Assembly: GCF_039539005.1 (NCBI RefSeq)
Contig: NZ_BAABCP010000001.1
Span: 558,001-622,000, forward strand
Length of the DNA: 64,000 bases
Reading direction: 5' to 3'
Origin: Microbacterium soli
Lineage (GTDB): Bacteria > Actinomycetota > Actinomycetes > Actinomycetales > Microbacteriaceae
Part shown: piece after piece, positions 16,892 to 27,128 of the stretch
How the letters are laid out: each line of letters starts with the position of its first letter
How positions within the stretch are numbered: the stretch's first letter is position 1
The notes under the pieces: generated by a model
Told to the model about the DNA's origin: nothing
Database searches by the model: none
What the model saw: only the letters and a program-made list of their open reading frames with translations
Translations under genes and position numbers: made by a program

Positions 16892-18307
16892 TCAGGCGCT
16901 CCGCGCCCCGTGGATCGGCGACGCCGCCTGTTCCGCCTCGTGCTCCGGTCCCAGCGGGATGCCGGTGCGGTCGCGCAGCAGCAGGGTGGCGATCAGCCCG
17001 ATCACGGTCATCCCCGCCAGGTACCAGGTGATGCCCTGCGTGGAGCCGGTGTTCTGGAAGATCGCCTGCGCGATCATCGGAGAGAACGCGCCGCCCACGA
17101 TCGCCCCGATCGCGTAGGAGATCGAGACGCCGGAGAACCGGATCGATGCCGGGAACAGCTCCGAGTACAGCGCGGCCTGCGGCCCGTACGTCAGCCCCAG
17201 GCCGACGGTGAGGATCACCAGCGCCGCGGTGAGGGAGCCGATCGAGCCGAGGTCGGTGAGGAAGAACAGCAGGAACACGCCCACCAGCTGCAGGATCCAG
17301 CCGACGATGTACGTGGTGCGACGACCGATCCGATCCGAGATCCACCCGCCGAACCAGGTGAAGATCAGCCAGGTGACGCCGGAGAGCGCGACGACCCAGA
17401 ACACCGCCGAGGTGTCCAGTGCGACGGGGCCCGCGGGATCGGTGGCGTAGCGCTGCACATAGCCGCCGGTGGTCATGTAGCCGACGGCGTTGTTGCCGGC
17501 GAACACCAGCGCGGCGATGAGCACGAGCGGAGCGTGATGCCGGAACAGCTGCACGATCGGCATCCGGGTCTTCTCCCTGCGCTCGGTGATCTCGGCGAAC
17601 ACGGGGCTCTCCTCCACCCGGCGACGCACCCAGTAGCCGACGGCGATGAGCACGATCGAGAGCAGGAACGGCACCCGCCAGCCCCACTGGCCGAACGCGG
17701 TGTCCTGCAGGTGGACGTCGGAGCCCGCCGGGACGCCGGGGGCGATCTGCGCCATGAGCGCGAGCATCATCGACGCCAGCAGCAGCCCGATCGGCACGCC
17801 GATCTGCGGCGAGGCGCCGAACAGCCCCCGCTTGCCCCTGGGCGCGTGCTCGACGGCCATGAGGACGGCGCCGCCCCACTCGCCGCCCGTGGAGATGCCC
17901 TGGATGACACGCAGGAGGATCAGCAGGATCGGCGCCCAGACGCCGATCAGCGCATGAGTGGGCAGGAGCCCGACGAGGGTGGTCGCGCCGCCCATCAGCA
18001 GCAGGGTGAGCACGAGCATCGGGCGGCGTCCGATCCTGTCGCCGAAGTGCCCGGCGAGGAAGGCGCCCAACGGACGGAACAGGAAGCTGACGCCCACCGT
18101 GAAGAACGACACGATCTGGGCGAACTCCGCACCCATCGGCTCGAAGAACAGTGCCGCGAACACCGTCGCGGCGGCGAACGCGTAGATGAAGAAGTCGTAC
18201 CACTCGACGGTGGTGCCGACGACGGTCGCGACCACGACCCGGCGACGATCGCGTGCTGACGCGATGGTGCCCGTCGGCGTGAGCCCGTCCTGCGATTGCC
18301 CGCTCAT
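16892..18307 (-). CDS. MHS-family (major facilitator) aromatic acid/metabolite:H+ symporter
   Basis: A 471-residue, 12-helix transporter. It opens with VVGTTVEWYDFFIYAFAAAT, the MHS family signature, followed by RPLGAFLAGHFGDRIGRRPM and RVIQGISTGGEWGGA. Relatives carry shikimate, alpha-ketoglutarate, protocatechuate or 4-hydroxybenzoate with protons. Its place between the hydroxylase-IclR pair and the hpa-type operon suggests uptake of a hydroxyphenylacetate or hydroxybenzoate. The start at 18307 is chosen for the gaggagg site 5 nt upstream; a longer frame exists but would run into the divergent operon's leader. Confidence 0.9.
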   Translation of the reverse strand: MSGQSQDGLTPTGTIASARDRRRVVVATVVGTTVEWYDFFIYAFAAATVFAALFFEPMGAEFAQIVSFFTVGVSFLFRPLGAFLAGHFGDRIGRRPMLVLTLLLMGGATTLVGLLPTHALIGVWAPILLILLRVIQGISTGGEWGGAVLMAVEHAPRGKRGLFGASPQIGVPIGLLLASMMLALMAQIAPGVPAGSDVHLQDTAFGQWGWRVPFLLSIVLIAVGYWVRRRVEESPVFAEITERREKTRMPIVQLFRHHAPLVLIAALVFAGNNAVGYMTTGGYVQRYATDPAGPVALDTSAVFWVVALSGVTWLIFTWFGGWISDRIGRRTTYIVGWILQLVGVFLLFFLTDLGSIGSLTAALVILTVGLGLTYGPQAALYSELFPASIRFSGVSISYAIGAIVGGAFSPMIAQAIFQNTGSTQGITWYLAGMTVIGLIATLLLRDRTGIPLGPEHEAEQAASPIHGARSA

Positions 18308-18357
18308 GAGTCCCTCCTCGGGATCGACGCCCTTGTCACCGGCATACGTCGATGTGC

Positions 18358-18391
18358 TTGCCGGAATGCGACTGAGAATATACGATTTCAG
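18358..18391 (+). promoter_or_regulatory. Promoter and candidate GntR operator of the homoprotocatechuate operon
   Basis: TTGCCG (18358-18363) and TACGAT (18381-18386) are 17 nt apart and give a plausible promoter. The AT-rich stretch 18372-18391 begins CTGA and ends TCAG around a TATA centre, an imperfect dyad over the -10, and may be the site of the operon's GntR protein. The promoter is moderately supported, the operator weakly. Confidence 0.45.
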
Positions 18392-18457
18392 ATACAACGC
18401 ACAAGAGGTTCTCCTGAGCCCCGTGAGACCCCGTGCGCGAACGCAAGGAGGCGCTTC

Positions 18458-20032
18458 ATGCCGGTCATCCCCCGCCCGGGCAAGATCATCGCGATCCATC
18501 TCAACTACGTCTCGCGCGCCGACCAGCGCGGTCGGCGTCCCGCAGCCCCCTCGTACTTCTTCAAGCCCTCCAGCTCCGTCGGCGTCAGCGGCGGCACGGT
18601 CGAGCGGCCGGCGGGCACCGAGCTGCTCGCGTTCGAGGGCGAGATCGCCCTGGTCATCGGCGCACCCGCCCGCCGCGTCGGCATCGCGGACGCCTGGTCG
18701 CACGTGGCATCCGTCACGGCCGCGAACGATCTGGGGCTGTACGACCTCCGCGCGAACGACAAGGGCTCCAACGTGCGCTCGAAGGGCGGAGACGGCTACA
18801 CCCCGCTCGGCCCCGGCCTCATCGACGCATCGCACGTGGACCCTGCCGCGCTGCGCGTGCGCGCCTGGGTCAACGGCGAGCTGCGTCAGGACGACAGCAC
18901 CTCGGGGCTCCTGTTCCCACTCCCCCGGCTCATCGCCGACCTCTCCCAGCACTTCACGCTCGAGACCGGCGACGTCATCCTCACCGGCACGCCGGCGGGT
19001 TCGTCCGTGATCGTGCCGGGCGACGTCGTCGAGATCGAGGTGGACGCCCCGGATGCCGAGGGCGCGCCGACCTCCGGGCGGCTGGCCACCACGGTCACGC
19101 AGGGCGATGTCCCCTTCGACGCGGCGCTCGGCTCGCTGCCCGCCGTGGACGATCTGCAGCGCTCCGAGGCCTGGGGCTCGCGCGAGGCCGCGGGCCTGCC
19201 CCCGGCCCCCGCCGCATCACCGGCATCCGCCGCATCCCCGGCATCCGCTTCTCCGAGAACAGGAGATTCACTCGGAACAGGACGATCCGGCGAGAATCCT
19301 CCTGTCTCCGGAGAATCTCCTGTTCCGGCGGGTGCACGGATGCTGTCGCCCGAGCTGCGCGCCAAGCTCGAGGCCGCACCGACGGCGAGCCTGTCCAGCC
19401 AGCTGCGCAAGCGCGGGCTGCGCTCCTGCTTCATCGACGGCGTGCACGCGAACCTGCCCGGCAGCAGGATCGTCGGCCCCGCACGAACTCTGCGCTTCAT
19501 CCCGGCCCGGGAGGACCTGTTCGCGGCGCACGGCGGCGGGTACAACGCGCAGAAGCGCACCTTCGACGCGGTGGCGGAGGGCGAGGTCGTCGTCATCGAG
19601 GCGCGCGGAGACTGCGGCGCCGGCACGCTGGGCGACATCCTCGCACTGCGGGCGAAGACCCGCGGGGCGGCGGGCGTGGTCACCGACGGTGCCGTGCGCG
19701 ATTTCGCCGCGGTGGCCGAGATGGGTCTGCCGGTGTTCTCGAAGGGCCCGCACCCCTCGGTGCTGGGGCGCCTCCATGTGCCGTGGGAGTCCGATGTGAC
19801 CATCGCCTGCGGCGGGGCGGCCGTCCAGCCCGGGGACATCATCGTCGGCGACGGGGACGGCGTGCTCGTCATTCCTCCGGGGATCGCGGAGGAGGTGGCC
19901 GATGCCGCCCTCGCGCAGGAGGAGGAGGACGCGTGGGTCGCCGAGCAGGTGGCGGACGGCAACGCACTGGAGGGCCTGTTCCCGATGAACGCCGAATGGC
20001 GCGCCGCCTACGACGCCCGGGAGCGGTCATGA
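18458..20032 (+). CDS. Fusion of fumarylacetoacetate hydrolase-family (HpaG-like) and RraA-like aldolase/decarboxylase domains
   Basis: A 524-residue fusion. Residues 1-230 are an FAH-fold domain with the metal motif E-G-E (LAFEGEIALVIG), the third ligand Asp about 29 residues on (TAAND), and the LTGTPAGSSVIVPGD signature. Residues 295-524 are an RraA-like domain. Its D-X20-R-D metal/pyruvate motif (Asp of LGDIL, Arg-Asp of DGAVRD) is intact, so it is probably a catalytic HMG/CHA-aldolase or oxaloacetate-decarboxylase relative, not an RNase inhibitor. An Ala/Ser/Pro-rich linker joins them. HpaG of E. coli has two FAH halves for decarboxylation and isomerisation; here RraA may replace one. An internal ATG at 19340 could start RraA alone. 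Confidence 0.85.
   Translation: MPVIPRPGKIIAIHLNYVSRADQRGRRPAAPSYFFKPSSSVGVSGGTVERPAGTELLAFEGEIALVIGAPARRVGIADAWSHVASVTAANDLGLYDLRANDKGSNVRSKGGDGYTPLGPGLIDASHVDPAALRVRAWVNGELRQDDSTSGLLFPLPRLIADLSQHFTLETGDVILTGTPAGSSVIVPGDVVEIEVDAPDAEGAPTSGRLATTVTQGDVPFDAALGSLPAVDDLQRSEAWGSREAAGLPPAPAASPASAASPASASPRTGDSLGTGRSGENPPVSGESPVPAGARMLSPELRAKLEAAPTASLSSQLRKRGLRSCFIDGVHANLPGSRIVGPARTLRFIPAREDLFAAHGGGYNAQKRTFDAVAEGEVVVIEARGDCGAGTLGDILALRAKTRGAAGVVTDGAVRDFAAVAEMGLPVFSKGPHPSVLGRLHVPWESDVTIACGGAAVQPGDIIVGDGDGVLVIPPGIAEEVADAALAQEEEDAWVAEQVADGNALEGLFPMNAEWRAAYDARERS
19257..19325. repeat. Four-copy inverted/direct repeat cluster in the linker of the FAH-RraA gene
   Basis: GAACAGGAGATTC (19257-19269) recurs as its exact reverse complement at 19313-19325. 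Between them lie a degenerate forward copy, GGAACAGGACGATCC (19274-19288), and a degenerate reverse copy, GAATCCTCCTGTCTCC (19294-19309). The cluster encodes residues 267-290 in frame. It looks like a small REP-like element captured in the linker; no transposase is nearby. Confidence 0.75.
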
Positions 20033-20705
20033 CCGAGGCAAGGCGCCAGGGCAGCAAGTCGGAGCAGGCCTACGACTGGATCCGTGCGCACATCACCTCG
20101 CACGCCTTCGTCCCCGGGTACCGGCTGGTGCTGGGGACCATCGCCGACGAGCTCGGCATGAGCGTGGTCCCGGTGCGCGAGGCGATCCGGCGACTGGAGG
20201 CCGAAGGGCTCGTGACCTTCGAGCGCAACGTCGGCGCGCACGTGTCCCTGATCGACGAGAGCGAGTACGCCCACACCATGCAGACCCTCGGCCTCATCGA
20301 GGGCTCGGCGACGGCGCTGTCGGCGCCGCTGCTGGACGAGGCGGCGCTGCGGCGCGCCGAGGAGATCAACGACCGGATGCGCCTGCTGCTCGGCCATTTC
20401 GACGCGCACATGTTCACCGTCCTCAACCAGGACTTCCACTCCGTGCTGTACGAGCCGTGCCCGAACCCGCACATCCTCGACCTCGTGCATCGCGGCTGGA
20501 GCAGGCTCTCGGGCATCCGGGACAGCTCCTTCGCCTTCGTCCCCCGCCGTGCACGTCACTCCGTCGAGGAGCACACCGAGATCCTCGAGCTCATCCGCCG
20601 CGGCGCGGATCCGCTGGAGATCGAGCTCGCCGCCCGCAACCACCGATGGCGCACGATGGACGCGTTCCTCGATGCCCACCGCCACCTCACCGAGGAAGGA
20701 CGATC

Positions 20706-20709
<4 letters not shown>
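20029..20709 (+). CDS. GntR-family (FCD subfamily) transcriptional regulator
   Basis: A 226-residue regulator with an N-terminal winged helix (KSEQAYDWIRAHITS, then GTIADELGMSVVPVREAIRRLEAEGLV) and a helical FCD effector domain with metal-ligand-like histidines (NQDFHSVLYEPC, RHSVEEHTEILELI). It is embedded in the operon, overlapping the FAH-RraA stop and the aldehyde dehydrogenase start by 4 nt each (ATGA). This implies feedback on its own operon, probably by a pathway intermediate. The operator is likely in 18308-18457. The ligand is inferred. Confidence 0.92.
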
Positions 20710-22249
<1,540 letters not shown>

Positions 22250-22253
<4 letters not shown>

Positions 22254-23413
22254 GCAACCACGAAGGAAAGACCCTCACCTCCTCCGGCTTCTACGTGAGC
22301 CAGGAGGCCCCCATCGACACGGCGAACCCCGTCGCGACCCCGCAGGCCGCTCCGCCGGACATCCTGCGCTGCGCGTACATGGAGCTCGTCGTGACCGACC
22401 TCGCGGCGTCCCGCGAGTTCTACGTCGACGTCCTCGGCCTGTACGTCACGGAGGAGGATGAGGACGCGATCCACCTGCGCTCCACCGAGGAGTTCATCCA
22501 CCACAACCTGGTGCTGCGCCGGGGACCGGTCGCGGCGGTGGCCGTGCTGTCGTATCGGGTGCGATCGGCGGCCGATCTGGACCGCGCCGAGGCGTTCTAC
22601 CGTGAGCTGGGATGCGACGTGCGCCGCAACCGCGACGGCTTCACGAAGGGCATCGGCGATTCGGTGCGCGTGGTGGACCCGCTCGGCTTCCCGTACGAGT
22701 TCTTCTTCGAGACCCAGCACGTGGAGCGCCTCTCCTGGCGTTACGACCTGCACACGCCCGGGGAGCTCGTGCGACTGGACCACTTCAACCAGGTCGTCCC
22801 CGATGTGCCCCGGGCCGTGCGCCACTACCAGGACCTCGGCTTCCGCGTCACCGAGGACATCCAGGACGAGGACGGCACGGTCTACGCCGCATGGATGCGC
22901 CGCAAGCCGACCGTGCACGACACCGCCGCGACCGGTGGCGACGGCCCCCGCCTGCACCACATCGCCTTCTCCACGCATGAGAAGCACAACATCCTCGCCA
23001 TCTGCGACAAGCTGGGCGCACTGCGCCGGTCGGATGCCATCGAGCGGGGCCCCGGACGCCACGGCGTCAGCAACGCCTTCTACCTGTACCTGCGCGACCC
23101 CGACGGGCACCGGGTGGAGATCTACACGCAGGACTACTACACCGGCGACCCCGACAATCCCGTGGTCACCTGGGATGTGCACGACAACCAGCGCCGCGAC
23201 TGGTGGGGCAACCCGGTCGTGCCGAGCTGGTACACCGACGCGTCGCTCGTGCTCGATCTGGACGGCAACCCGCAGCCGGTGCACGCCCGCACCGAGACCA
23301 GCGAGATGGCCGTGACGATCGGCGCGGACGGGTTCTCCTACACGCGCGCGAACGACGAGTCGGAGATGCCGGAGTGGAAGCAGGGCGAGTACAAGCTGGG
23401 ACACCAGCTGTGA
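22250..23413 (+). CDS. hpaD: 3,4-dihydroxyphenylacetate (homoprotocatechuate) 2,3-dioxygenase
   Basis: A 387-residue extradiol dioxygenase of the vicinal oxygen chelate family with two paired domains, like the Brevibacterium/Arthrobacter homoprotocatechuate enzymes. The metal triad is visible as His in LDHFNQVVPDV, His in LHHIAFSTHE and Glu in HRVEIYTQDYY. It opens the catechol ring next to the hydroxyl to give the muconate semialdehyde. The first ~35 residues form a flexible N-terminus longer than usual. Its start overlaps the hpaE stop (ATGA) and its stop overlaps hpaH (GTGA). Assignment is strong. Confidence 0.92.
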
Positions 23414-24198
23414 CCCTGCCCGCCGACACCATCGCGGCGCTCGCGGCCGAGCTCGCCGAGGCCGAGCGCACCCGCGGCACGATCCCTCGTATCACCGCCC
23501 GGCATCCGGAGGCGACGATCGAGGACTCCTACGCCATCCAGGGCGTCTGGCGGGACTCGCAGCTCGCCGCCGGGCGCACACTCGTGGGTCGCAAGATCGG
23601 ACTGACCTCGAAGGCCATGCAGCAGGCGACGGGGATCGCCGAGCCCGACTACGGCGTGATGTTCGACGACACGGTGTACGTCACCGGGTCGGAGATCCCC
23701 TTCGACGACTTCTCGAACGTGCGCATCGAGGTGGAGCTGGCCTTCGCCCTGAAGGCGCCGCTGGAGGGTCCGGACTGCACCCTCGAGGACGCCCTGGCCG
23801 CGATCGACTACGTCGTGCCGGCGCTGGAGGTGCTCAATTCGCACATCGAGCTGGAGGGCCGCACGATCGTGGACACCATCAGCGACAACGCCGCCTACGG
23901 CGCGATGGTGCTGGGCGATGTGCGCATGCGTCCCGACGAGATCGACCTGCGCTGGGTCCCCGGCGTCCTCTCCCGCAACGGGGAGATCGAGGAGACCGGT
24001 GTCGCGGCGGGCGTCCTGGGCCACCCCGCGAGGGGCGTGGCCTGGCTGGCGGACAAGTTCCATCAGCACGGGCAGCGTCTGCAGGCCGGGGAGCTGATCC
24101 TGGCAGGATCGTTCACGAGGCCGATGTGGGTCTCACGCGGTGACGCCGTGCTGTGCGATTATCACGAGATGGGAACCATCGAATGCCGCTTCGTCTAG
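23410..24198 (+). CDS. hpaH: 2-oxo-hept-4-ene-1,7-dioate hydratase
   Basis: A 262-residue member of the HpaH/MhpD hydratase family (FAH superfamily). Conserved stretches are [17 protein letters not shown], the metal pair region [10 protein letters not shown], and [23 protein letters not shown]. It adds water to the dienoate, producing the substrate of the HpaI aldolase. The GTG start at 23410 overlaps the hpaD stop by 4 nt. The stop is TAG, and the hpaI ATG lies 16 nt inside the 3' end. The family is certain; the exact chain length of the substrate is inferred from hpaD and hpaI. Confidence 0.9.
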   Translation: MTLPADTIAALAAELAEAERTRGTIPRITARHPEATIEDSYAIQGVWRDSQLAAGRTLVGRKIGLTSKAMQQATGIAEPDYGVMFDDTVYVTGSEIPFDDFSNVRIEVELAFALKAPLEGPDCTLEDALAAIDYVVPALEVLNSHIELEGRTIVDTISDNAAYGAMVLGDVRMRPDEIDLRWVPGVLSRNGEIEETGVAAGVLGHPARGVAWLADKFHQHGQRLQAGELILAGSFTRPMWVSRGDAVLCDYHEMGTIECRFV

Positions 24199-24998
24199 AC
24201 CCGACCTTCCGCGACGCCCTGACGGACGCCGACCGCCCGCTGATCGGGATGTGGCTGAGCACGGGTTCGCCCCTGCTGGCGGAGATCTGCGCCGGCAGCG
24301 GAATCGACTGGCTCCTCATCGACATGGAGCACGGGCCCAACACGCTCACGACCGTGCAGCAGCAGCTGCAGGTGATCGCCGCCTACCCGGTGACCGCGGT
24401 CGTGCGGGTGCCGTTCAATGATCCGGTGATCATCAAGCAGGTGCTGGACACCGGCGCGCAGAACCTGCTCGTCCCGATGGTGGCATCCGCCGCCGAGGCA
24501 CGGGCGGCCGTCGCCGCCGTCCGGTATCCGCCGGAGGGCGTCCGCGGGGTCGGCTCGGCCCTCGCCCGCAGTTCGCGCTGGGCGCGCGTGGCCCGTTATG
24601 TGCAGGATGCCGCCACGACGGTCTCCCTGATCGTGCAGATCGAGTCGACGGATGCCGTGGAGCACGCCGCCGAGATCGCAGCCGTCGACGGTGTCGACGG
24701 CGTGCTGGTGGGCCCCGCCGACCTGTCGGCCTCCATGGGGCTGCCGGGGCAGCAGGACCACCCGGAGGTCGTCGCCGCGGTGCACCGCGTGTTCGAGGCG
24801 GCGCACGCCGCCGGCAAGCGGGCCGGTGTGAACGCCTTCGATCCCGCCGCCGCGGACGCCTACCTGGCCGCCGGCGCGGATTTCCTCTCGGCGAGCGCGG
24901 ATGTGACCCTGCTCGCCCGCGGCTCGGAGGCGCTCGCGGCGCGGTTCATCCCGGCCTCGGGGGCCACGGGTTCCGGCGGAGCCACGGACACGTACTGA
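24183..24998 (+). CDS. hpaI: HpcH/HpaI class II pyruvate aldolase
   Basis: A 271-residue metal-dependent aldolase with the HpcH/HpaI barrel. It shows WLLIDMEHGPN (catalytic His), VRVPFNDPVIIKQVLDTGAQ (Arg for pyruvate) and the metal Glu/Asp in QIESTDAVEH and GPADLSASMG. It cleaves 4-hydroxy-2-oxoheptanedioate to pyruvate and succinate semialdehyde. The ATG at 24183 overlaps hpaH by 16 nt; a longer frame from 24153 lacks support. It is the last gene of the operon. The following 64 nt show no strong hairpin before the MFS gene. Confidence 0.92.
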   Translation: MPLRLDPTFRDALTDADRPLIGMWLSTGSPLLAEICAGSGIDWLLIDMEHGPNTLTTVQQQLQVIAAYPVTAVVRVPFNDPVIIKQVLDTGAQNLLVPMVASAAEARAAVAAVRYPPEGVRGVGSALARSSRWARVARYVQDAATTVSLIVQIESTDAVEHAAEIAAVDGVDGVLVGPADLSASMGLPGQQDHPEVVAAVHRVFEAAHAAGKRAGVNAFDPAAADAYLAAGADFLSASADVTLLARGSEALAARFIPASGATGSGGATDTY

Positions 24999-25062
24999 TC
25001 GGAGTGCGGCGACGGCCGTCGACGTGCTTGGATGATCGGATGCACAGCGCCGGATCCGACCG

Positions 25063-26292
25063 ATGACGCGCGGCCTCGCGGCGCTGGGGGACCGCAACTT
25101 CCGGTGGTTCTTCCTCGCCCGTGTGGTGACCATGATCACCGGCTCGATGTCATCGATCGCCCTGGCCTTCGCGGTGCTGGAGATCGACAACGACGCCCGC
25201 TCGCTGGCGGTGGTGCTCACGGTCTCGACGGTCTCGAACGTGGTGTTCCTGCTCTTCGGCGGCGTCGTGGCCGATCGCCTGCCCCGAGCGCTGGTGATCC
25301 AGGCGTGCTACGTCGTCGACATCCTCTCCATCGGGACGATGGCGCTGCTGCTGCTGACGGGAGCCGCGACGGTCCCGCGCTTCGCACTGCTGGCGGCCGT
25401 CAACGGTGCGTCCTCCGCGTTCGTGATGCCGGCGATGCAGGGCCTCATCCCGCAGCTGACGACGCCCGCGCATCTGCAGCAGGCCAACGCGATGCTGTCC
25501 TTCGTGCGCTCGGCCGTCACGATCGGCGGACCGGTGATCGCCGGCATCATCGTCGCGACGGTCGGTCCGGCATGGGCGATGGTCGTGCAGGCCTGCGGCT
25601 GGCTGGCCGCGATACCCCTGCTGGCGATGGTGCGGCTGCCTCGGCCGTCGCACGATCCGGACGGCTCGATGCTGCGCGACCTGCGCACCGGGTGGGGCGA
25701 GTTCTGGTCCCGCACCTGGATGTGGGCGATCTGCCTGTCGTTCATGGTGCTCAACGCGATCCACATCGGCGCGTGGCAGGTCGCCGGGCCGTTCATCGCC
25801 AACAACGATCCGCGCCTGGGCATCGCCGGCTGGGGGTGGGTGCTCAGCGCCGAGGGTCTGGGAGTGCTGGTGATGACCCTGCTGCTCATGTGGCTGCCGC
25901 TGCGCCGCCCGCTGCGGTGGGGGATGCTGGCGGTGTCCGCCATCGCCGTGCCGCTGGCCGTCCTGGGCGCGTCGCCGCACGCGGTGCCGCTGGCCGTCGC
26001 CGCGTTCATCGGCGGCGCCGGCATGGAGATCTTCAACACCGGATGGAACGTCACCGAGATGGAGCAGATCCCCGGCGACAAGCTGTCCCGCGTGGCCAGC
26101 TACGACATGCTCGCCAGCTTCGTCGCGCTGCCGATGGGGACCATGGTCTACGGCTGGCTGATCGTCGCCGTCGACGTCCCGTCGCTGCTGATCGTCTCCG
26201 CGGCGATCTACGCCGCGGGCTCGATCGGCACCGCCCTGATCCCCAGCGTGTGGCGGATGGGACGAGCGGATGCCGCCGTGCCGCCCGATTGA
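25063..26292 (+). CDS. MFS transporter (EntS-like exporter)
   Basis: A 409-residue major facilitator protein with 12 predicted helices. Features are NFRWFFLARVVTMITGSMSS at the N-terminus, GGVVADRLPRALVIQ (MFS motif A-like) and LQQANAMLSFVRSAVTIGGP, typical of the EntS/YfiS exporter subgroup that releases drugs or siderophores. It follows hpaI on the same strand with a 64-nt gap. It could be read through from the hpa operon, but nothing in it suggests an aromatic-acid substrate. The start at ATG 25063 lacks a strong ribosome site. The substrate is unknown. Confidence 0.82.
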   Translation: MTRGLAALGDRNFRWFFLARVVTMITGSMSSIALAFAVLEIDNDARSLAVVLTVSTVSNVVFLLFGGVVADRLPRALVIQACYVVDILSIGTMALLLLTGAATVPRFALLAAVNGASSAFVMPAMQGLIPQLTTPAHLQQANAMLSFVRSAVTIGGPVIAGIIVATVGPAWAMVVQACGWLAAIPLLAMVRLPRPSHDPDGSMLRDLRTGWGEFWSRTWMWAICLSFMVLNAIHIGAWQVAGPFIANNDPRLGIAGWGWVLSAEGLGVLVMTLLLMWLPLRRPLRWGMLAVSAIAVPLAVLGASPHAVPLAVAAFIGGAGMEIFNTGWNVTEMEQIPGDKLSRVASYDMLASFVALPMGTMVYGWLIVAVDVPSLLIVSAAIYAAGSIGTALIPSVWRMGRADAAVPPD

Positions 26293-26337
26293 ATCCGCAC
26301 GAGCGGGCTCACAGCATCCGGGTCCAGACTTGAAGGC

Positions 26338-27069
26338 ATGACCTTCGAGACACTGCGAGCCCTCGCCGATCGCGCCGCGCTGTTCACCGCCCTCCGCCAG
26401 GATCAGCTGCGCACCGCGACGGACGCGCTCGGCGAGCACCGGTGGGACGTGGACCTCCTCGCGGGCGCGTTCACGTGCACGTCGATCGACGACCCACGAC
26501 GGACGGTGTCGGCCGTCCCGCACCTGCTGGCGTCGATCGCGCCCGGCCCGCGTTCGCTGATGTGGTCGTGGGCGCTTCCGCAGGGCGACCGCGCGGGTGT
26601 CGCGGAGCAGCTGCGCGCGTACGGGCACCAGCACGGCATCGCCGAGCTGACCGAGGGCGAGGTGCCCTTCCCCGACGACGCCGGTGACGACCTCGAGGCC
26701 TGGATGACCGAACTCGGCCACGTCATCGGCGGCGCGGCGACGGAGATCACGGGCCGTTCGCCGTACTACACCGCCTCGGTCGACGGCGCCAGGGCGGTGC
26801 TGCTGCTGGACGGCGCGATCGCGCCCCTCACCGTCGAGTCCGCGCTCACCGCGCTCCCCCGCCTCCTCTCCGGTCTCGCCCTGCGCGACCCGCGCGCATC
26901 GGTGTGGGACCTCGGGCGGCTGGCGGGCTGGCAGCTGGAGTGGGGCGATGACGCGTTCACGGCGGCGGTGCTGACGGATGCCACGGGGTCGGCGACGTTC
27001 CGCTTCGATGCGTTCGCGCGGATCACCGACGTCTCGGGCACGCTCGCACAGGTGCATCCCGTCGGCTGA
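26338..27069 (+). CDS. DUF6882-like hypothetical protein
   Basis: A 243-residue soluble protein with the look of the DUF6882 family of unknown function: an N-terminal helix ALADRAALFTALRQDQLRTA, then strands with FTCTSIDDPRRTVSAVPHLLASIAPG and SLMWSWALP. The middle carries GGAATEITGRSPYYTASVDGARAVLLLDG, given here only as landmarks GRSPYYTA and AVLLLDG. There is no signal peptide or membrane helix. A CAGACT element 7 nt before the ATG resembles the leaderless -10 elements seen elsewhere in the window but lacks the first T. No functional clue comes from the neighbours. Confidence 0.6.
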   Translation: MTFETLRALADRAALFTALRQDQLRTATDALGEHRWDVDLLAGAFTCTSIDDPRRTVSAVPHLLASIAPGPRSLMWSWALPQGDRAGVAEQLRAYGHQHGIAELTEGEVPFPDDAGDDLEAWMTELGHVIGGAATEITGRSPYYTASVDGARAVLLLDGAIAPLTVESALTALPRLLSGLALRDPRASVWDLGRLAGWQLEWGDDAFTAAVLTDATGSATFRFDAFARITDVSGTLAQVHPVG

Positions 27070-27128
27070 CGGGCCGCACGACACCGCGTTTTCCCCCCCC
27101 CCGTGCCGTCACCCGGGGCGCGCACGGC

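Noticed and set aside
19257..19325. Inverted repeat considered as ends of an insertion sequence
   Set aside because: Only 43 bp lie between the outer arms, with no transposase and no target duplication visible.
25150..27084. 644-codon minus-strand open frame opposite the MFS and DUF6882-like genes
   Set aside because: It spans two real genes and their gap, is dominated by Arg, Gly and His, and has no recognisable motif.
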